From a virus: 37,109 bases of DNA. Under the pieces are notes generated by a model. The model ran no database searches, was not told the DNA's origin, and saw nothing but the letters and a program-made list of their open reading frames with translations. The position numbers and the translations under genes are program-made. Below are positions 1 through 7,309 of this stretch, piece by piece. The stretch is from IMG/VR virus record IMGVR_UViG_3300044684_000069, positions 1 to 37,109 of that record; one strand, written 5' to 3'. Each line of letters starts with the position of its first letter. Within the stretch, counting starts at the first letter, position 1.

Positions 1-554
1 GCATTCGCAACATCTACAACGTCGAGTCCAAGGGCAATACCAACGGCGTCAACATCACCGGCGTCCACATCGGATGCTCTGGGCTTCTGCAGGGTGAAGG
101 CTGGGTGTCGGGCAACGTCGGCATCAATATAGCCCCTACCGCCCACGGCTCCACGGACGCTGCTTTTGCTTCTGGGTATGAGAAGCCGCGCGACAACGAC
201 TTCCGCGTCAATGTCTTCTACGACACGGTAACTGCAAACAACACCTTCTGCCTCCGTGTGACGGCGCCGAGCAGCGGCAACACCGCGGGCTGGTTGAAGG
301 TTGGTGGCCGGGTTCACGTCAACGCAGCCTCGGCGGTCGGCTACGGCTCTGCCTTCCAGGGCACGCCCTCAAAGCTCCTGGTCGATGACCTCACCGTAGT
401 TGGGCCGTCGTCTAACTTCCAACCGTTCAACCATTCAGCGGCGGACGCCACTGCTGGCGCTCGCGTGCGCGGTCTGCGCACCTACCCGGCGCCCCCGGCG
501 CTCACCACGAACTGGACGTCGGAAGACACCGGCCCGTACACCCTGCCTGCCTAA
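1..554 (+). CDS. Tail or tail-fibre protein, C-terminal part (5' end outside window)
   Basis: The reading frame is open from base 3 to the TAA at 552-554, so the gene starts upstream of the window. About 183 residues are visible. They are rich in Asn, Gly, Thr and Val with short alternating beta-type segments such as NGVNITGVHIG near the start, as in right-handed beta-helix or fibre proteins. The end carries small polar and Pro-rich segments. No catalytic motif is seen. An internal ATG at 105 is unlikely to be the start because the coding signal continues before it. Position just ahead of another small structural gene and the portal suggests a virion tail protein; the specific role is inferred. 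Confidence 0.6.
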   Translation, partial: IRNIYNVESKGNTNGVNITGVHIGCSGLLQGEGWVSGNVGINIAPTAHGSTDAAFASGYEKPRDNDFRVNVFYDTVTANNTFCLRVTAPSSGNTAGWLKVGGRVHVNAASAVGYGSAFQGTPSKLLVDDLTVVGPSSNFQPFNHSAADATAGARVRGLRTYPAPPALTTNWTSEDTGPYTLPA

Positions 555-565
555 AGGAGTATCAA

Positions 566-1105
566 GTGCAGCAGTATCAGAACCAGATCGAGTTCTTCAA
601 TTGGTGTCCGCCGTACCCAGCCCAGTCTCCGCTTACCGATTGGCACGTGCCGGGCAACTGCTACACCAGCAGCACCCGCACCGTGCTGGATAACCGCCTC
701 GGTATCGCGAAGCCCGGCAACGCCCAGTTCGACGTTTGTCTGTCGGCGGTGCCGAATGCGGATGGCTCTGTTTGCACCGGGGCAGTTCAAGTGGAACTCT
801 ATGCGCTGGATGCGTTTTCCTGCGTCCCGTGCGCCAATCCCCAGCAGCAGCCGAGTTATCGCCAAATCGGCGTCTGGACGGCGAACGTCGCCAGTAACGG
901 CGTGGTCCATGCGGGCGGGGCGCTGACGCCTGCGCAACTGTCCATGCTGGCAGTCGCGGCGGGCGCGATCGGAACCGATGGTGTCCATCCGGTTGGTGGC
1001 ATCACCTTCGGCCTGCGCCTGCGCAACGACCCGTCGTGCGCGAACGCGTCCACCCTGCGCGTGACGCAATACAGCGCTGTCCTCAGCTTCGGCCCGGCCG
1101 CGTAA
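566..1105 (+). CDS. Unknown phage structural-region protein (179 aa)
   Basis: GTG start at 566, preceded by AAAGGAG at 553-559, which overlaps the stop of the previous gene and fixes the start. The protein has six or more Cys residues (for example NWCPPYP, SCVPCANP, DPSCANAS) and a beta-rich, Gly/Ala/Val-rich body. I do not recognise the family. It lies 11 nt after a tail or fibre gene and 5 nt before the portal gene, all on one strand, so a virion or tail-accessory role is plausible. No signal peptide or transmembrane segment is seen. Confidence 0.7.
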   Translation: MQQYQNQIEFFNWCPPYPAQSPLTDWHVPGNCYTSSTRTVLDNRLGIAKPGNAQFDVCLSAVPNADGSVCTGAVQVELYALDAFSCVPCANPQQQPSYRQIGVWTANVASNGVVHAGGALTPAQLSMLAVAAGAIGTDGVHPVGGITFGLRLRNDPSCANASTLRVTQYSAVLSFGPAA

Positions 1106-1110
1106 GCTAG

Positions 1111-3861
1111 ATGGCTGTTGGAAATTCAGGGCTTGCGCGCATGCAGGCCCAGTTGGGCTCTGACCAGGAGCATGAAGAGCGCGACCGCCATATCCCAGGC
1201 TTCAACTTCGGTGAGCCCGAGGAGAACGAAGACGGCTCTGCGGACGTTCCGATTCCCGAGGACGACGACTCCCTGACCGAGCTTCCTGATGGCTCGGTTG
1301 AGGTGAAGCTTGAGGAGGAAGAGGACGAACCGGCCGACGAGGACTTCTACGAGAACCTGGCCGAGCGGCTGGATGACTCGGTTCTGTCGCGCCTGTCCGC
1401 CGACCTCCTCGAATCGGTCGAACGTGACCGCGAGGCCCGCAAGAAGCGCGACGAACAGTACGCCGAGGGCATCAAGCGCACCGGTCTGGGCAACGAAGCC
1501 CCCGGGGGGGCTCAGTTCGACGGCGCTTCTCGGGCTGTGCACCCGGTGCTGGTTGAAGCCTGCATCGACTTCGCCGCTCGCGCGATCAAGGAACTTCTCC
1601 CCGCTGAAGGTCCTGTCAAGACCAAGATCATCGGCGAGCAGAGCGAACCTAAGCTCCAGAAGGCCGAGCGCAAGCGCCAGTTCATGAACTGGCAACTCAC
1701 CTCAGATTCCCCGCGGGCAATTCGTGAGTACCGCAGGGAAATGGAGGTGGCCCTCACTCAGCTCCCGCTGGGTGGGTCGCAGTACGTCAAGTTCTGGCGC
1801 GACGAGCGTTGGAAGCGCACCCGCTGCGAGTTCGTGCCGATTGACGACCTCCTGTTGCCGTTTGAGGCGACTGACCTCGCTTCTGCCACGCGGAAGACGC
1901 ACGTCCAGAAGATCAACCGCTCGACATTCGATGAGCGCGTGGCCTCCGGGATGTACCGGGAGATTCCGGTCGGCGAGCCGGTGTTGGGCGCCGAAGAGAC
2001 GGCGGCAGAGCAAGCTTCGGCCAAGATCGAGGGTGTTGACTGCCTGTCGTACAACGAGGACGGACTCCGGGTCGTCTATGAGTCGCAGATCCTCCTGAGC
2101 ATCGAGGACGACAAGTACGCCAGCCATCCGGTGATGTCGTACATCCTGACGGTGGACGAGCCGTCAGGGCAGGTTCTGTCTCTCCGTCGAAACTGGGAGC
2201 AAGACGACGAGCTTGGCTGTCCCCTGGATTGGATGGTGGAACTGCCGTTCATCCCGTGGCGTGGCGCGTATGCCATCGGCTTGGCGCACATCATCGGCTC
2301 TCTGAGCGGTGCGACGACCGGCGCCTTGCGGTCGCTGCTGGACTCGGCGCTGATGAACAACCAGGCCTCCGGCTTCATCCTCAAGGGTGGTCGGATGGCG
2401 GGGCAGAACGTTCAGGCCCAAGTCGGCGAACTGGCCGCGATCGAAGGCCCGGTGGGGGTCACGGACATTCGGCAACTCATCATGCCGAACCCGTTCAACC
2501 CGCCGAGCGAGACGCTGTTCAGTCTGCTGCAGTGGTTGACCGAGCAGGCCAAGGGCGTAGTGGCGACGGCTACCGAAAAGATCGCCGACGCAACCAGCCA
2601 GATGCCGGTGGGCACGGCGCTGGCCCTGATCGAGCAAGGCTCCATTACCTTCTCGTCGATCCATACCCGTCTCCACGGCGCGCAAAAGAAGGCGCTGGCG
2701 ATCATCCATCGCCTCAACGCCAAGTATCTGGAGGACGAGGAGACCGTTGAAGAGCTGGGCGAGCTGGTCGTTTCTCGGGCTGACTTCGAAGGGCCGATGG
2801 ATGTTGAGCCGGTCTCGGACCCCAACATCTTCTCTGACGCCCAACGATACGCGCAGAACCAGGCGCTGCTGCAGCTCAAGGAGTCGGCGCCTCCTGGCCT
2901 GTTCAAGGACGATGAGGTTTACCGCCGAACCCTTCGGACGCTTCGAGTCCCCGACCCCGATGCGTTGCTGAACGCGCCCAAGGAGCCTCAGAAGCTCGAC
3001 GCGGTGTCGGAGAACAAGCAGTCGGCCGATCCGCAGACGACGCTGAAGGCATACCAAGGACAAGATCACCTGTCACACCTGAAGTGCCACGTGGCGTTCA
3101 TGACCTCGCCGATGCTGGGGGCGAATCCTCTGATCGGCGCGCAGTCCCTGCCGAAGTTGCTGGCGCACTGCAACGAGCACATCCTGGCGCTGTACGAGAT
3201 GCACGCCAAGGCGGCTCAGTCGGCGGCGGCGGCCATTCCTGGCGCTCAGACCGGCGACGCTGAGGCACTAGCCGAGCAACAGTTGGCGCAGATGCTGGGG
3301 CCGCTGATGCAGCACCTTCAGCAAGCACAGCAGATGGCGCAGCAGTTCACCCAGCAGCCTCAAGACCCGAAGGTGCAGGCCGCGCAGATCAAGGCCAAGA
3401 GCGACCAGCAGATTGCTGCCGCCGAGACGGCGAAAGAGCAGGCCCAAGCAGCGGCCACGCAAGCGGCGGAACAGCGCATGGCGCAGTCAGACGCCGCGGA
3501 CCATCAGTTGGCCGCGAACCAGCAGCAGATCGACGCCGCAAATGCCGAGAAGGATCGGCGGCTGGAGCAGTGGGAAACCTCTGTTGAGATGCAGACGGCT
3601 CGTGCCAACGCCGAAGCCGCAGCATTGCAGGCGCATTTGGATCGTGCGCTCAAGGCGCATATCGAAGACAGCAACAAGCGCCAAGAGGACTACATGGCGC
3701 GACTCAACGGCCAGATCGAGGCCGTATTGACCGCGCTCAAAGCGCAATTGGCGCCTCAGCCTGCCGAGCAGGAAGTGCGCAACATCCCCGAAGGAAACGA
3801 CGATGAGCAAGGCAATCAACCTGCACAAGAAGCTGGCGATGGGGGCAACCCAGGTCAGTGA
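1111..3861 (+). CDS. Portal protein (large podovirus type, 916 aa)
   Basis: Dodecameric portals form the DNA entry vertex of the capsid and the connector for the tail. Residues 1-80 are strongly acidic. The core, about residues 85-600, contains segments typical of large podovirus portals: an FDGASRAVHP-type segment, LPAEGPVKTKI, and a ready-made connector region with SGATTGALRSLLDSALMNN followed by QMPVGTALALIEQG. Residues about 720-880 are Ala/Gln-rich and predicted coiled coil, in line with a long barrel or extra C-terminal helix. The tail end is disordered and polar. At 916 aa it is longer than P22 gp1 or N4 gp59. No clear Shine-Dalgarno precedes the ATG. The 3' end overlaps the next gene by 59 nt. 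Assignment is from remembered motif similarity, not a search. Confidence 0.85.
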   Translation: MAVGNSGLARMQAQLGSDQEHEERDRHIPGFNFGEPEENEDGSADVPIPEDDDSLTELPDGSVEVKLEEEEDEPADEDFYENLAERLDDSVLSRLSADLLESVERDREARKKRDEQYAEGIKRTGLGNEAPGGAQFDGASRAVHPVLVEACIDFAARAIKELLPAEGPVKTKIIGEQSEPKLQKAERKRQFMNWQLTSDSPRAIREYRREMEVALTQLPLGGSQYVKFWRDERWKRTRCEFVPIDDLLLPFEATDLASATRKTHVQKINRSTFDERVASGMYREIPVGEPVLGAEETAAEQASAKIEGVDCLSYNEDGLRVVYESQILLSIEDDKYASHPVMSYILTVDEPSGQVLSLRRNWEQDDELGCPLDWMVELPFIPWRGAYAIGLAHIIGSLSGATTGALRSLLDSALMNNQASGFILKGGRMAGQNVQAQVGELAAIEGPVGVTDIRQLIMPNPFNPPSETLFSLLQWLTEQAKGVVATATEKIADATSQMPVGTALALIEQGSITFSSIHTRLHGAQKKALAIIHRLNAKYLEDEETVEELGELVVSRADFEGPMDVEPVSDPNIFSDAQRYAQNQALLQLKESAPPGLFKDDEVYRRTLRTLRVPDPDALLNAPKEPQKLDAVSENKQSADPQTTLKAYQGQDHLSHLKCHVAFMTSPMLGANPLIGAQSLPKLLAHCNEHILALYEMHAKAAQSAAAAIPGAQTGDAEALAEQQLAQMLGPLMQHLQQAQQMAQQFTQQPQDPKVQAAQIKAKSDQQIAAAETAKEQAQAAATQAAEQRMAQSDAADHQLAANQQQIDAANAEKDRRLEQWETSVEMQTARANAEAAALQAHLDRALKAHIEDSNKRQEDYMARLNGQIEAVLTALKAQLAPQPAEQEVRNIPEGNDDEQGNQPAQEAGDGGNPGQ

Positions 3862-4048
3862 GTACAAGCGCGGCGGCGCGGTCGTCAAGGGCTATGCCCG
3901 CGGCGGTTCGGTGAGCAAGGGCACGGTCGGCTCTTCGGTGCCGGCCATCGCCGTGACCCCGAGCGGTCGCGCGGCGAACCCGTTGACCGCAGCCAAGCAG
4001 ACAAATGGCATTCCGGGCCTGAAGCGTGGTGGCTCCGTCAAGAAGTGA
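3803..4048 (+). CDS. Small basic Gly-rich phage protein overlapping portal end (81 aa)
   Basis: ATG preceded by AAGGAAA at 3791-3797. The first 59 nt overlap the portal reading frame in a different frame. The product is basic, has no acidic stretch and carries three RGG-type units (KRGGAV, ARGGSV, KRGGSVKK). Similar GGS units occur in the ejection-type protein at 21003-22460 (ASGGST, AHGGSV, AKGGSA), so the two may share a binding property or a linker-type motif. The family is unknown to me. Position after the portal and good ribosome-binding site support that it is real. Confidence 0.7.
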   Translation: MSKAINLHKKLAMGATQVSEYKRGGAVVKGYARGGSVSKGTVGSSVPAIAVTPSGRAANPLTAAKQTNGIPGLKRGGSVKK

Positions 4049-4223
4049 CCGAAAGCTCCTCAGCGTCGAGGCTGTGAGGCGCCGTCTCTTGGAAGAGCAA
4101 CAGGCGCTACAGCACGACGTGTGGGGTGCTTCGGACTGGCACGCATTCCAGGCGATGGCTGCGCAGTATCAGCTTGTCGAATCCCTGTTGAGTGAACTCG
4201 CCGTGAACGGCGAAGAGGACTGA
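4026..4223 (+). CDS. Small helical protein of unknown function (65 aa)
   Basis: Two consecutive GTG codons (4026 and 4029) lie inside the end of the previous gene; the frame then stays open to 4223. The product is almost entirely helical and charged, with segments LLEEQQALQHDVW and FQAMAAQYQLVESLLSEL. A later GTG at 4074 is an alternative start, so the true N-terminus is uncertain. It sits 2 nt before the next gene in a tight operon between portal and scaffold. No enzymatic motif is seen. Confidence 0.6.
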   Translation: MVAPSRSDRKLLSVEAVRRRLLEEQQALQHDVWGASDWHAFQAMAAQYQLVESLLSELAVNGEED

Positions 4224-4225
4224 GT

Positions 4226-4567
4226 ATGTGGTTCAAAGTGACGTGGCCCACGGGCCTGGTGACGCACGAAGCGTCGGAAGCGCTGAGCCGGGAGGCTCTG
4301 GCGATGGAACGCTGGGGCAAGAACACGCTGGAGGAAGTGGAAGCCTTCGGCGTGAAGATCGAGCACGCGGTACACGAAGAACTCGTGAGCCTTGGCCTCG
4401 TCCATGCCGATGCGCCTGTTGCCGATGCTGCGCCTGCCGAAACGCCGGTTCCCACGCTGGGCACGGACGCCATCGTAGAGACGGCGCCGACTTCGCCGAC
4501 CCCCGAGCCGACCGAATCGACGCCATCGGCCCCTGAGACGGAAGCGCAGCCTGCGCAGTCCGAGTAA
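4226..4567 (+). CDS. Unknown phage protein with Pro/Ala/Glu-rich tail (113 aa)
   Basis: ATG at 4226 preceded by GAAGAGGACTGAG, giving a GAGGA Shine-Dalgarno that overlaps the previous stop. The N-terminal 70 residues form a compact mixed domain (WFKVTWPTGLVTHEASEA). The last 40 residues are a disordered, Pro/Thr/Glu/Ala-rich tail. It is the last gene before a strong intrinsic terminator at 4587-4608, so it ends the portal transcription unit. Function unknown. Confidence 0.7.
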   Translation: MWFKVTWPTGLVTHEASEALSREALAMERWGKNTLEEVEAFGVKIEHAVHEELVSLGLVHADAPVADAAPAETPVPTLGTDAIVETAPTSPTPEPTESTPSAPETEAQPAQSE

Positions 4568-4586
4568 GCAACCCTTTACCCACCCC

Positions 4587-4608
4587 AGCCGCCTACGGGC
4601 GGCTTTTT
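4587..4608 (+). terminator. Intrinsic terminator 1 (upstream of co-chaperonin gene)
   Basis: Stem AGCCGCC with loop TACG and GGCGGCT, followed by a T run at 4604-4608. It is a textbook rho-independent terminator and is repeated with the same stem and loop at 5086-5108 after the next gene. Confidence 0.9.
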
Positions 4609-4625
4609 CATTTCTAGGAACCGAA

Positions 4626-5066
4626 ATGGCTTCTGACGGCTTTGACGCCACCCTGATCCAAGACTTGGATGTAGCTTTCCCAAATGTTGACCCTGGAGTT
4701 GAGCCTCTCGGCGCGAGGGTGCTTGTCCAGCTGCGCCGCCTTGGCAGCGTGACGGCTAGCGGCATTCTTGTCGTAGCAGAGACCAAAGAAACGGCGAAGT
4801 GGAACAACCAAGTCGCCAAGGTCGTCAAGGTCGGGCCGCTGGCCTTCCGCAATCGTGATACCGGCGAGCACTGGAAAGAGGGCGCTTGGGTCAAGGAAGG
4901 TGAGTACGTGCGCGTCCCACGTTGGGGCGGCGATCGGGTGGAAATCCCAGTCAAGCAAACCGGCGTCGAAGATAGCGAGCCAGTCACGTTTGTTGTGTTC
5001 AACGATCACGAGTTGATTACGAAGGTCACGGGCGATCCGCTGAAGCAGCGGGTTTACGTCCTCTGA
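4626..5066 (+). CDS. GroES-like phage co-chaperonin (146 aa)
   Basis: Co-chaperonins cap GroEL and help capsid proteins fold; phage versions such as T4 gp31 replace host GroES. The fold order matches GroES: PLGARVLVQ (27-35) for the first strand, TASGILVVAET (43-53) at the mobile-loop position with the hydrophobic triplet I47-L48-V49 expected to bind GroEL, VAKVVKVGP (63-71), VKEGEYVRV (89-97) and FVVFNDHELI (122-131) for the last strands. It is longer than GroES (97 aa) by an N-terminal extension and an insert around residues 73-88. The start follows AGGAACCGAA. It has its own transcription unit between two identical terminators, just before scaffold and capsid genes. No GroEL gene is in the window, so it would work with the host chaperonin. 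Confidence 0.8.
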   Translation: MASDGFDATLIQDLDVAFPNVDPGVEPLGARVLVQLRRLGSVTASGILVVAETKETAKWNNQVAKVVKVGPLAFRNRDTGEHWKEGAWVKEGEYVRVPRWGGDRVEIPVKQTGVEDSEPVTFVVFNDHELITKVTGDPLKQRVYVL

Positions 5067-5085
5067 CGCTTCAAGGTTCCTAGCC

Positions 5086-5108
5086 AAGCCGCCTACGGGC
5101 GGCTTTTT
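5086..5108 (+). terminator. Intrinsic terminator 2 (downstream of co-chaperonin gene)
   Basis: Stem AAGCCGCC, loop TACG, GGCGGCTT, then T residues. Stem, loop and T run are the same as in terminator 1 at 4587-4608. It ends the one-gene co-chaperonin unit. Confidence 0.9.
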
Positions 5109-5134
5109 CTTTGCCCACTCGAAAGGACGCCGGA

Positions 5135-6124
5135 ATGGCCGTCGAAGACATTGACATCCGAGAGGAAGACGACGGCTCTGCCGTAGTCCACGACCCCAAC
5201 GACAAGAACGCTCCGCCGGAAGCGGCAGAGCAGCGCGAAGAGCACGACGACGACGAAAGCCACGAGCAGCCGTCTCCCGAAGAAGCGCAGGCACAGGCCG
5301 ACGAAGAGGCCGCCGCACAGAACGACGACGAGCGCGAGGCCATTCGCCAGCGCCGCCGTGAAGAGCGCAAGCAGAAGAAGGAACACCAGAAGCGCCTCGT
5401 CGAAGACCTCCGCGCCGAGCTGGACGCCGAGCGTCGCCAGCGCATGGAGATGGCGCAGCGTCTAGCTGCCGTTGAGCAGCGCAACAGTTCGACTGACCTA
5501 GCGGCGATTGATAACGCAGCCCAGCAGTGGGAGCAGGCCGAGCGCGTGCTGAAGGCCAAGATGGCCGAGGCGGTGACCGCTCAAAACGGCGCCGCCATCG
5601 CTGAGCTGACCGATCAGCTCTACACCGCCAAACGCGAACGCGAACGGCTCGCCAACATCAAGCAGACGTTTACTCAGCGCCAGTCTGCGCCGCCGCCGCT
5701 TGACGCATCTGCGCGCAGCCTGGGTGAGCGCTGGCTGCAAAAGACAAGCTGGTATCGCCCGGACAGCAACGAATTCGATAGCCAGGTTGTCCGCTGGATT
5801 GACAACGAAGTGGCGAATGCGGGCTTTGACCCGCGCACCCAGACCTATTGGGACGAGATCGACCGACGCATTGCGCAGCGCTTGCCGCATCGGTATCGCC
5901 CCGCGCCGGCCCAGCCCGGCAACAACCAAACCCAAAGGCCAGCACGGACCCCCGTGGCAGGCGGCAGCCGAGACAGCGGAGCGCAAAGCCCCGGCACGTA
6001 TCGCCTGTCCGCAGAGCGAGTCCAGGCCTTGAAAGACGCGGGTATGTGGGACGACCCCAAGGCCCGCGCCGACGCCATCGCGCGATTCCGTGACTACGAC
6101 CGCAAGAACGCAGGTTCTCGCTGA
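5135..6124 (+). CDS. Capsid scaffolding protein (329 aa)
   Basis: Scaffolds guide capsid shell assembly and leave or are cut before packaging. The first 60 residues are very acidic and disordered (IDIREEDDGSAVVHD). Residues about 60-200 form a long charged coiled coil rich in Glu, Arg, Gln and Ala. The end holds a short helical domain with RLSAERVQALKDAGMWDD, similar in nature to the capsid-binding ends of other scaffolds. A TTG 24 nt upstream is in frame, but the ATG at 5135 has AAAGGA at 5122-5127 and the TTG falls next to the terminator, so 5135 is chosen. It precedes the decoration and capsid genes, the usual order. Confidence 0.8.
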   Translation: MAVEDIDIREEDDGSAVVHDPNDKNAPPEAAEQREEHDDDESHEQPSPEEAQAQADEEAAAQNDDEREAIRQRRREERKQKKEHQKRLVEDLRAELDAERRQRMEMAQRLAAVEQRNSSTDLAAIDNAAQQWEQAERVLKAKMAEAVTAQNGAAIAELTDQLYTAKRERERLANIKQTFTQRQSAPPPLDASARSLGERWLQKTSWYRPDSNEFDSQVVRWIDNEVANAGFDPRTQTYWDEIDRRIAQRLPHRYRPAPAQPGNNQTQRPARTPVAGGSRDSGAQSPGTYRLSAERVQALKDAGMWDDPKARADAIARFRDYDRKNAGSR

Positions 6125-6135
6125 AAGGAAAACCC

Positions 6136-6696
6136 ATGTCTGACATCCATAGCGACTCCCGATTGACCAAGACCGATGGTCGCCGCGCACGCGGCAGCCG
6201 CGCCGAGGCCGATGAATCGCGCATCAACGATATGGGCACCGCGTTCGACGCGGACGAGCTGGAGCAAATGCTCCGCAACGAATTCGTGCAGGAGGCCCTG
6301 CCGAACATCCCCAAGAAGCCGGGATGGCATCGGTGCTGGCTGACCACCACGAGTTCATACGACCAGATCCACAAGCGCATCCGCCTGGGCTATCAGCCCG
6401 TGACGCTGGATTCGCTCGGGGTTCCTGGTCTTGAAACCTATCGAATGACATCGGGCGAATTTGCCGGCTGCGTCTCGTGCAACGAGATGGTGCTCTTCGA
6501 GATTCCTGAGGAACGGTATCAAGCAATGATGAGGACGCTTCATCACAAGATGCCGCTGGAAGAAGAGCAGGGCATCCGTCAACAAGCGCAGTCCTCTGAG
6601 GAGGACAGCCGCGGCAAGAAGCTCGTTTCGTTCGACGACGACGACGAAGGGTTCCGCGATCTGGGCCGAGAGCCCCGCGCGCCTTCGTTTTCCTGA
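6136..6696 (+). CDS. Unknown head-region protein (186 aa)
   Basis: ATG preceded by AAAGGAAA at 6124-6131. The first 40 residues are polar and basic; the central part has a compact domain with KPGWHRCWLTTTSSYDQI, RIRLGYQPVTLDSLG and a CVSCNEMVLFEIPEERYQ segment that includes a CxxC. The C-terminal 40 residues are acidic and disordered. Proteins with this GWHxCWLTT...RxxLGYxPV pattern occur between scaffold and capsid genes in related phages, to my recollection, without a known role. No enzyme signature is visible. Confidence 0.7.
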   Translation: MSDIHSDSRLTKTDGRRARGSRAEADESRINDMGTAFDADELEQMLRNEFVQEALPNIPKKPGWHRCWLTTTSSYDQIHKRIRLGYQPVTLDSLGVPGLETYRMTSGEFAGCVSCNEMVLFEIPEERYQAMMRTLHHKMPLEEEQGIRQQAQSSEEDSRGKKLVSFDDDDEGFRDLGREPRAPSFS

Positions 6697-6721
6697 TCCC
6701 ATTTTCTAGGAACGAAACTCC

Positions 6722-7300
6722 ATGAGCGCAACCTCAAATCCGTTTGGGTTCCGCCCTGCATATCACCCGACTGGGTTTGACAGGGCAACTCGATATCCGG
6801 TGAACCCGGGCTACGGCACGGCCATGTACAAGGGCCAGCCGTGCATTCTCAACACCGCTGGTTATGTCACTGTCGGCACGTCCGGTGCTGACATCATCGG
6901 CGTGATTGCTGGCTTCGAGTACATCGACGCCACTGGCAAGCCCAACGAAAGCACCTACTGGCCCGCAAGCCAGACCGTGCTCGCCGGCACCACGCCGGTT
7001 GCTTACGTGTACGACGACCCGCGCCAAGTCTTCGAGGTGCAGGCCGATGGCTCCATTCCCCAGACCGCCCTCGGCGATCAGGCGGACGTGAGCAACGTCA
7101 GCAACTCCACCAGCATCCCCTCGGGCGCCAACCTCAGCACCTGCACGCTCAGCTCGACGCTGGCCGGCGCTGGCTCGCAAGGCCAGTTCCGCATCGTCGG
7201 CGTGGGTCTCGCGCAGGACAACGCCTGGGGCGATGCCTTCACGGTGGTGCAAGTGCAAATCGCACGTCACCAGTACGTGAGCAACAAGGTCGCGATCTAA
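6722..7300 (+). CDS. Capsid decoration-like protein (192 aa)
   Basis: Start follows CTAGGAACGAAACTCC. The product begins MSATSNPFGFRPAYHPTGF and is beta-rich with a domain of the type found in capsid-stabilising proteins, including YKGQPCILNTAGYVTV and IIGVIAGFEYIDATGK. It is directly ahead of the major capsid gene (9 nt gap), the usual place for decoration or head-stabilising proteins. The function is inferred from position and fold-type. Residues about 125-155 are Ser/Thr/Ala-rich and look like a surface loop. Confidence 0.65.
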   Translation: MSATSNPFGFRPAYHPTGFDRATRYPVNPGYGTAMYKGQPCILNTAGYVTVGTSGADIIGVIAGFEYIDATGKPNESTYWPASQTVLAGTTPVAYVYDDPRQVFEVQADGSIPQTALGDQADVSNVSNSTSIPSGANLSTCTLSSTLAGAGSQGQFRIVGVGLAQDNAWGDAFTVVQVQIARHQYVSNKVAI

Positions 7301-7309
7301 GGAGCCGCC

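Noticed and set aside
1-1105. Terminase large subunit upstream of the portal
   Set aside because: The frames before the portal show no Walker or nuclease motifs; the terminase must lie outside the window.
5111-5134. TTG start for the scaffold gene, adding 8 residues
   Set aside because: The ATG at 5135 has a well-placed AAAGGA, while the TTG lies right after the terminator T run with no ribosome-binding site.
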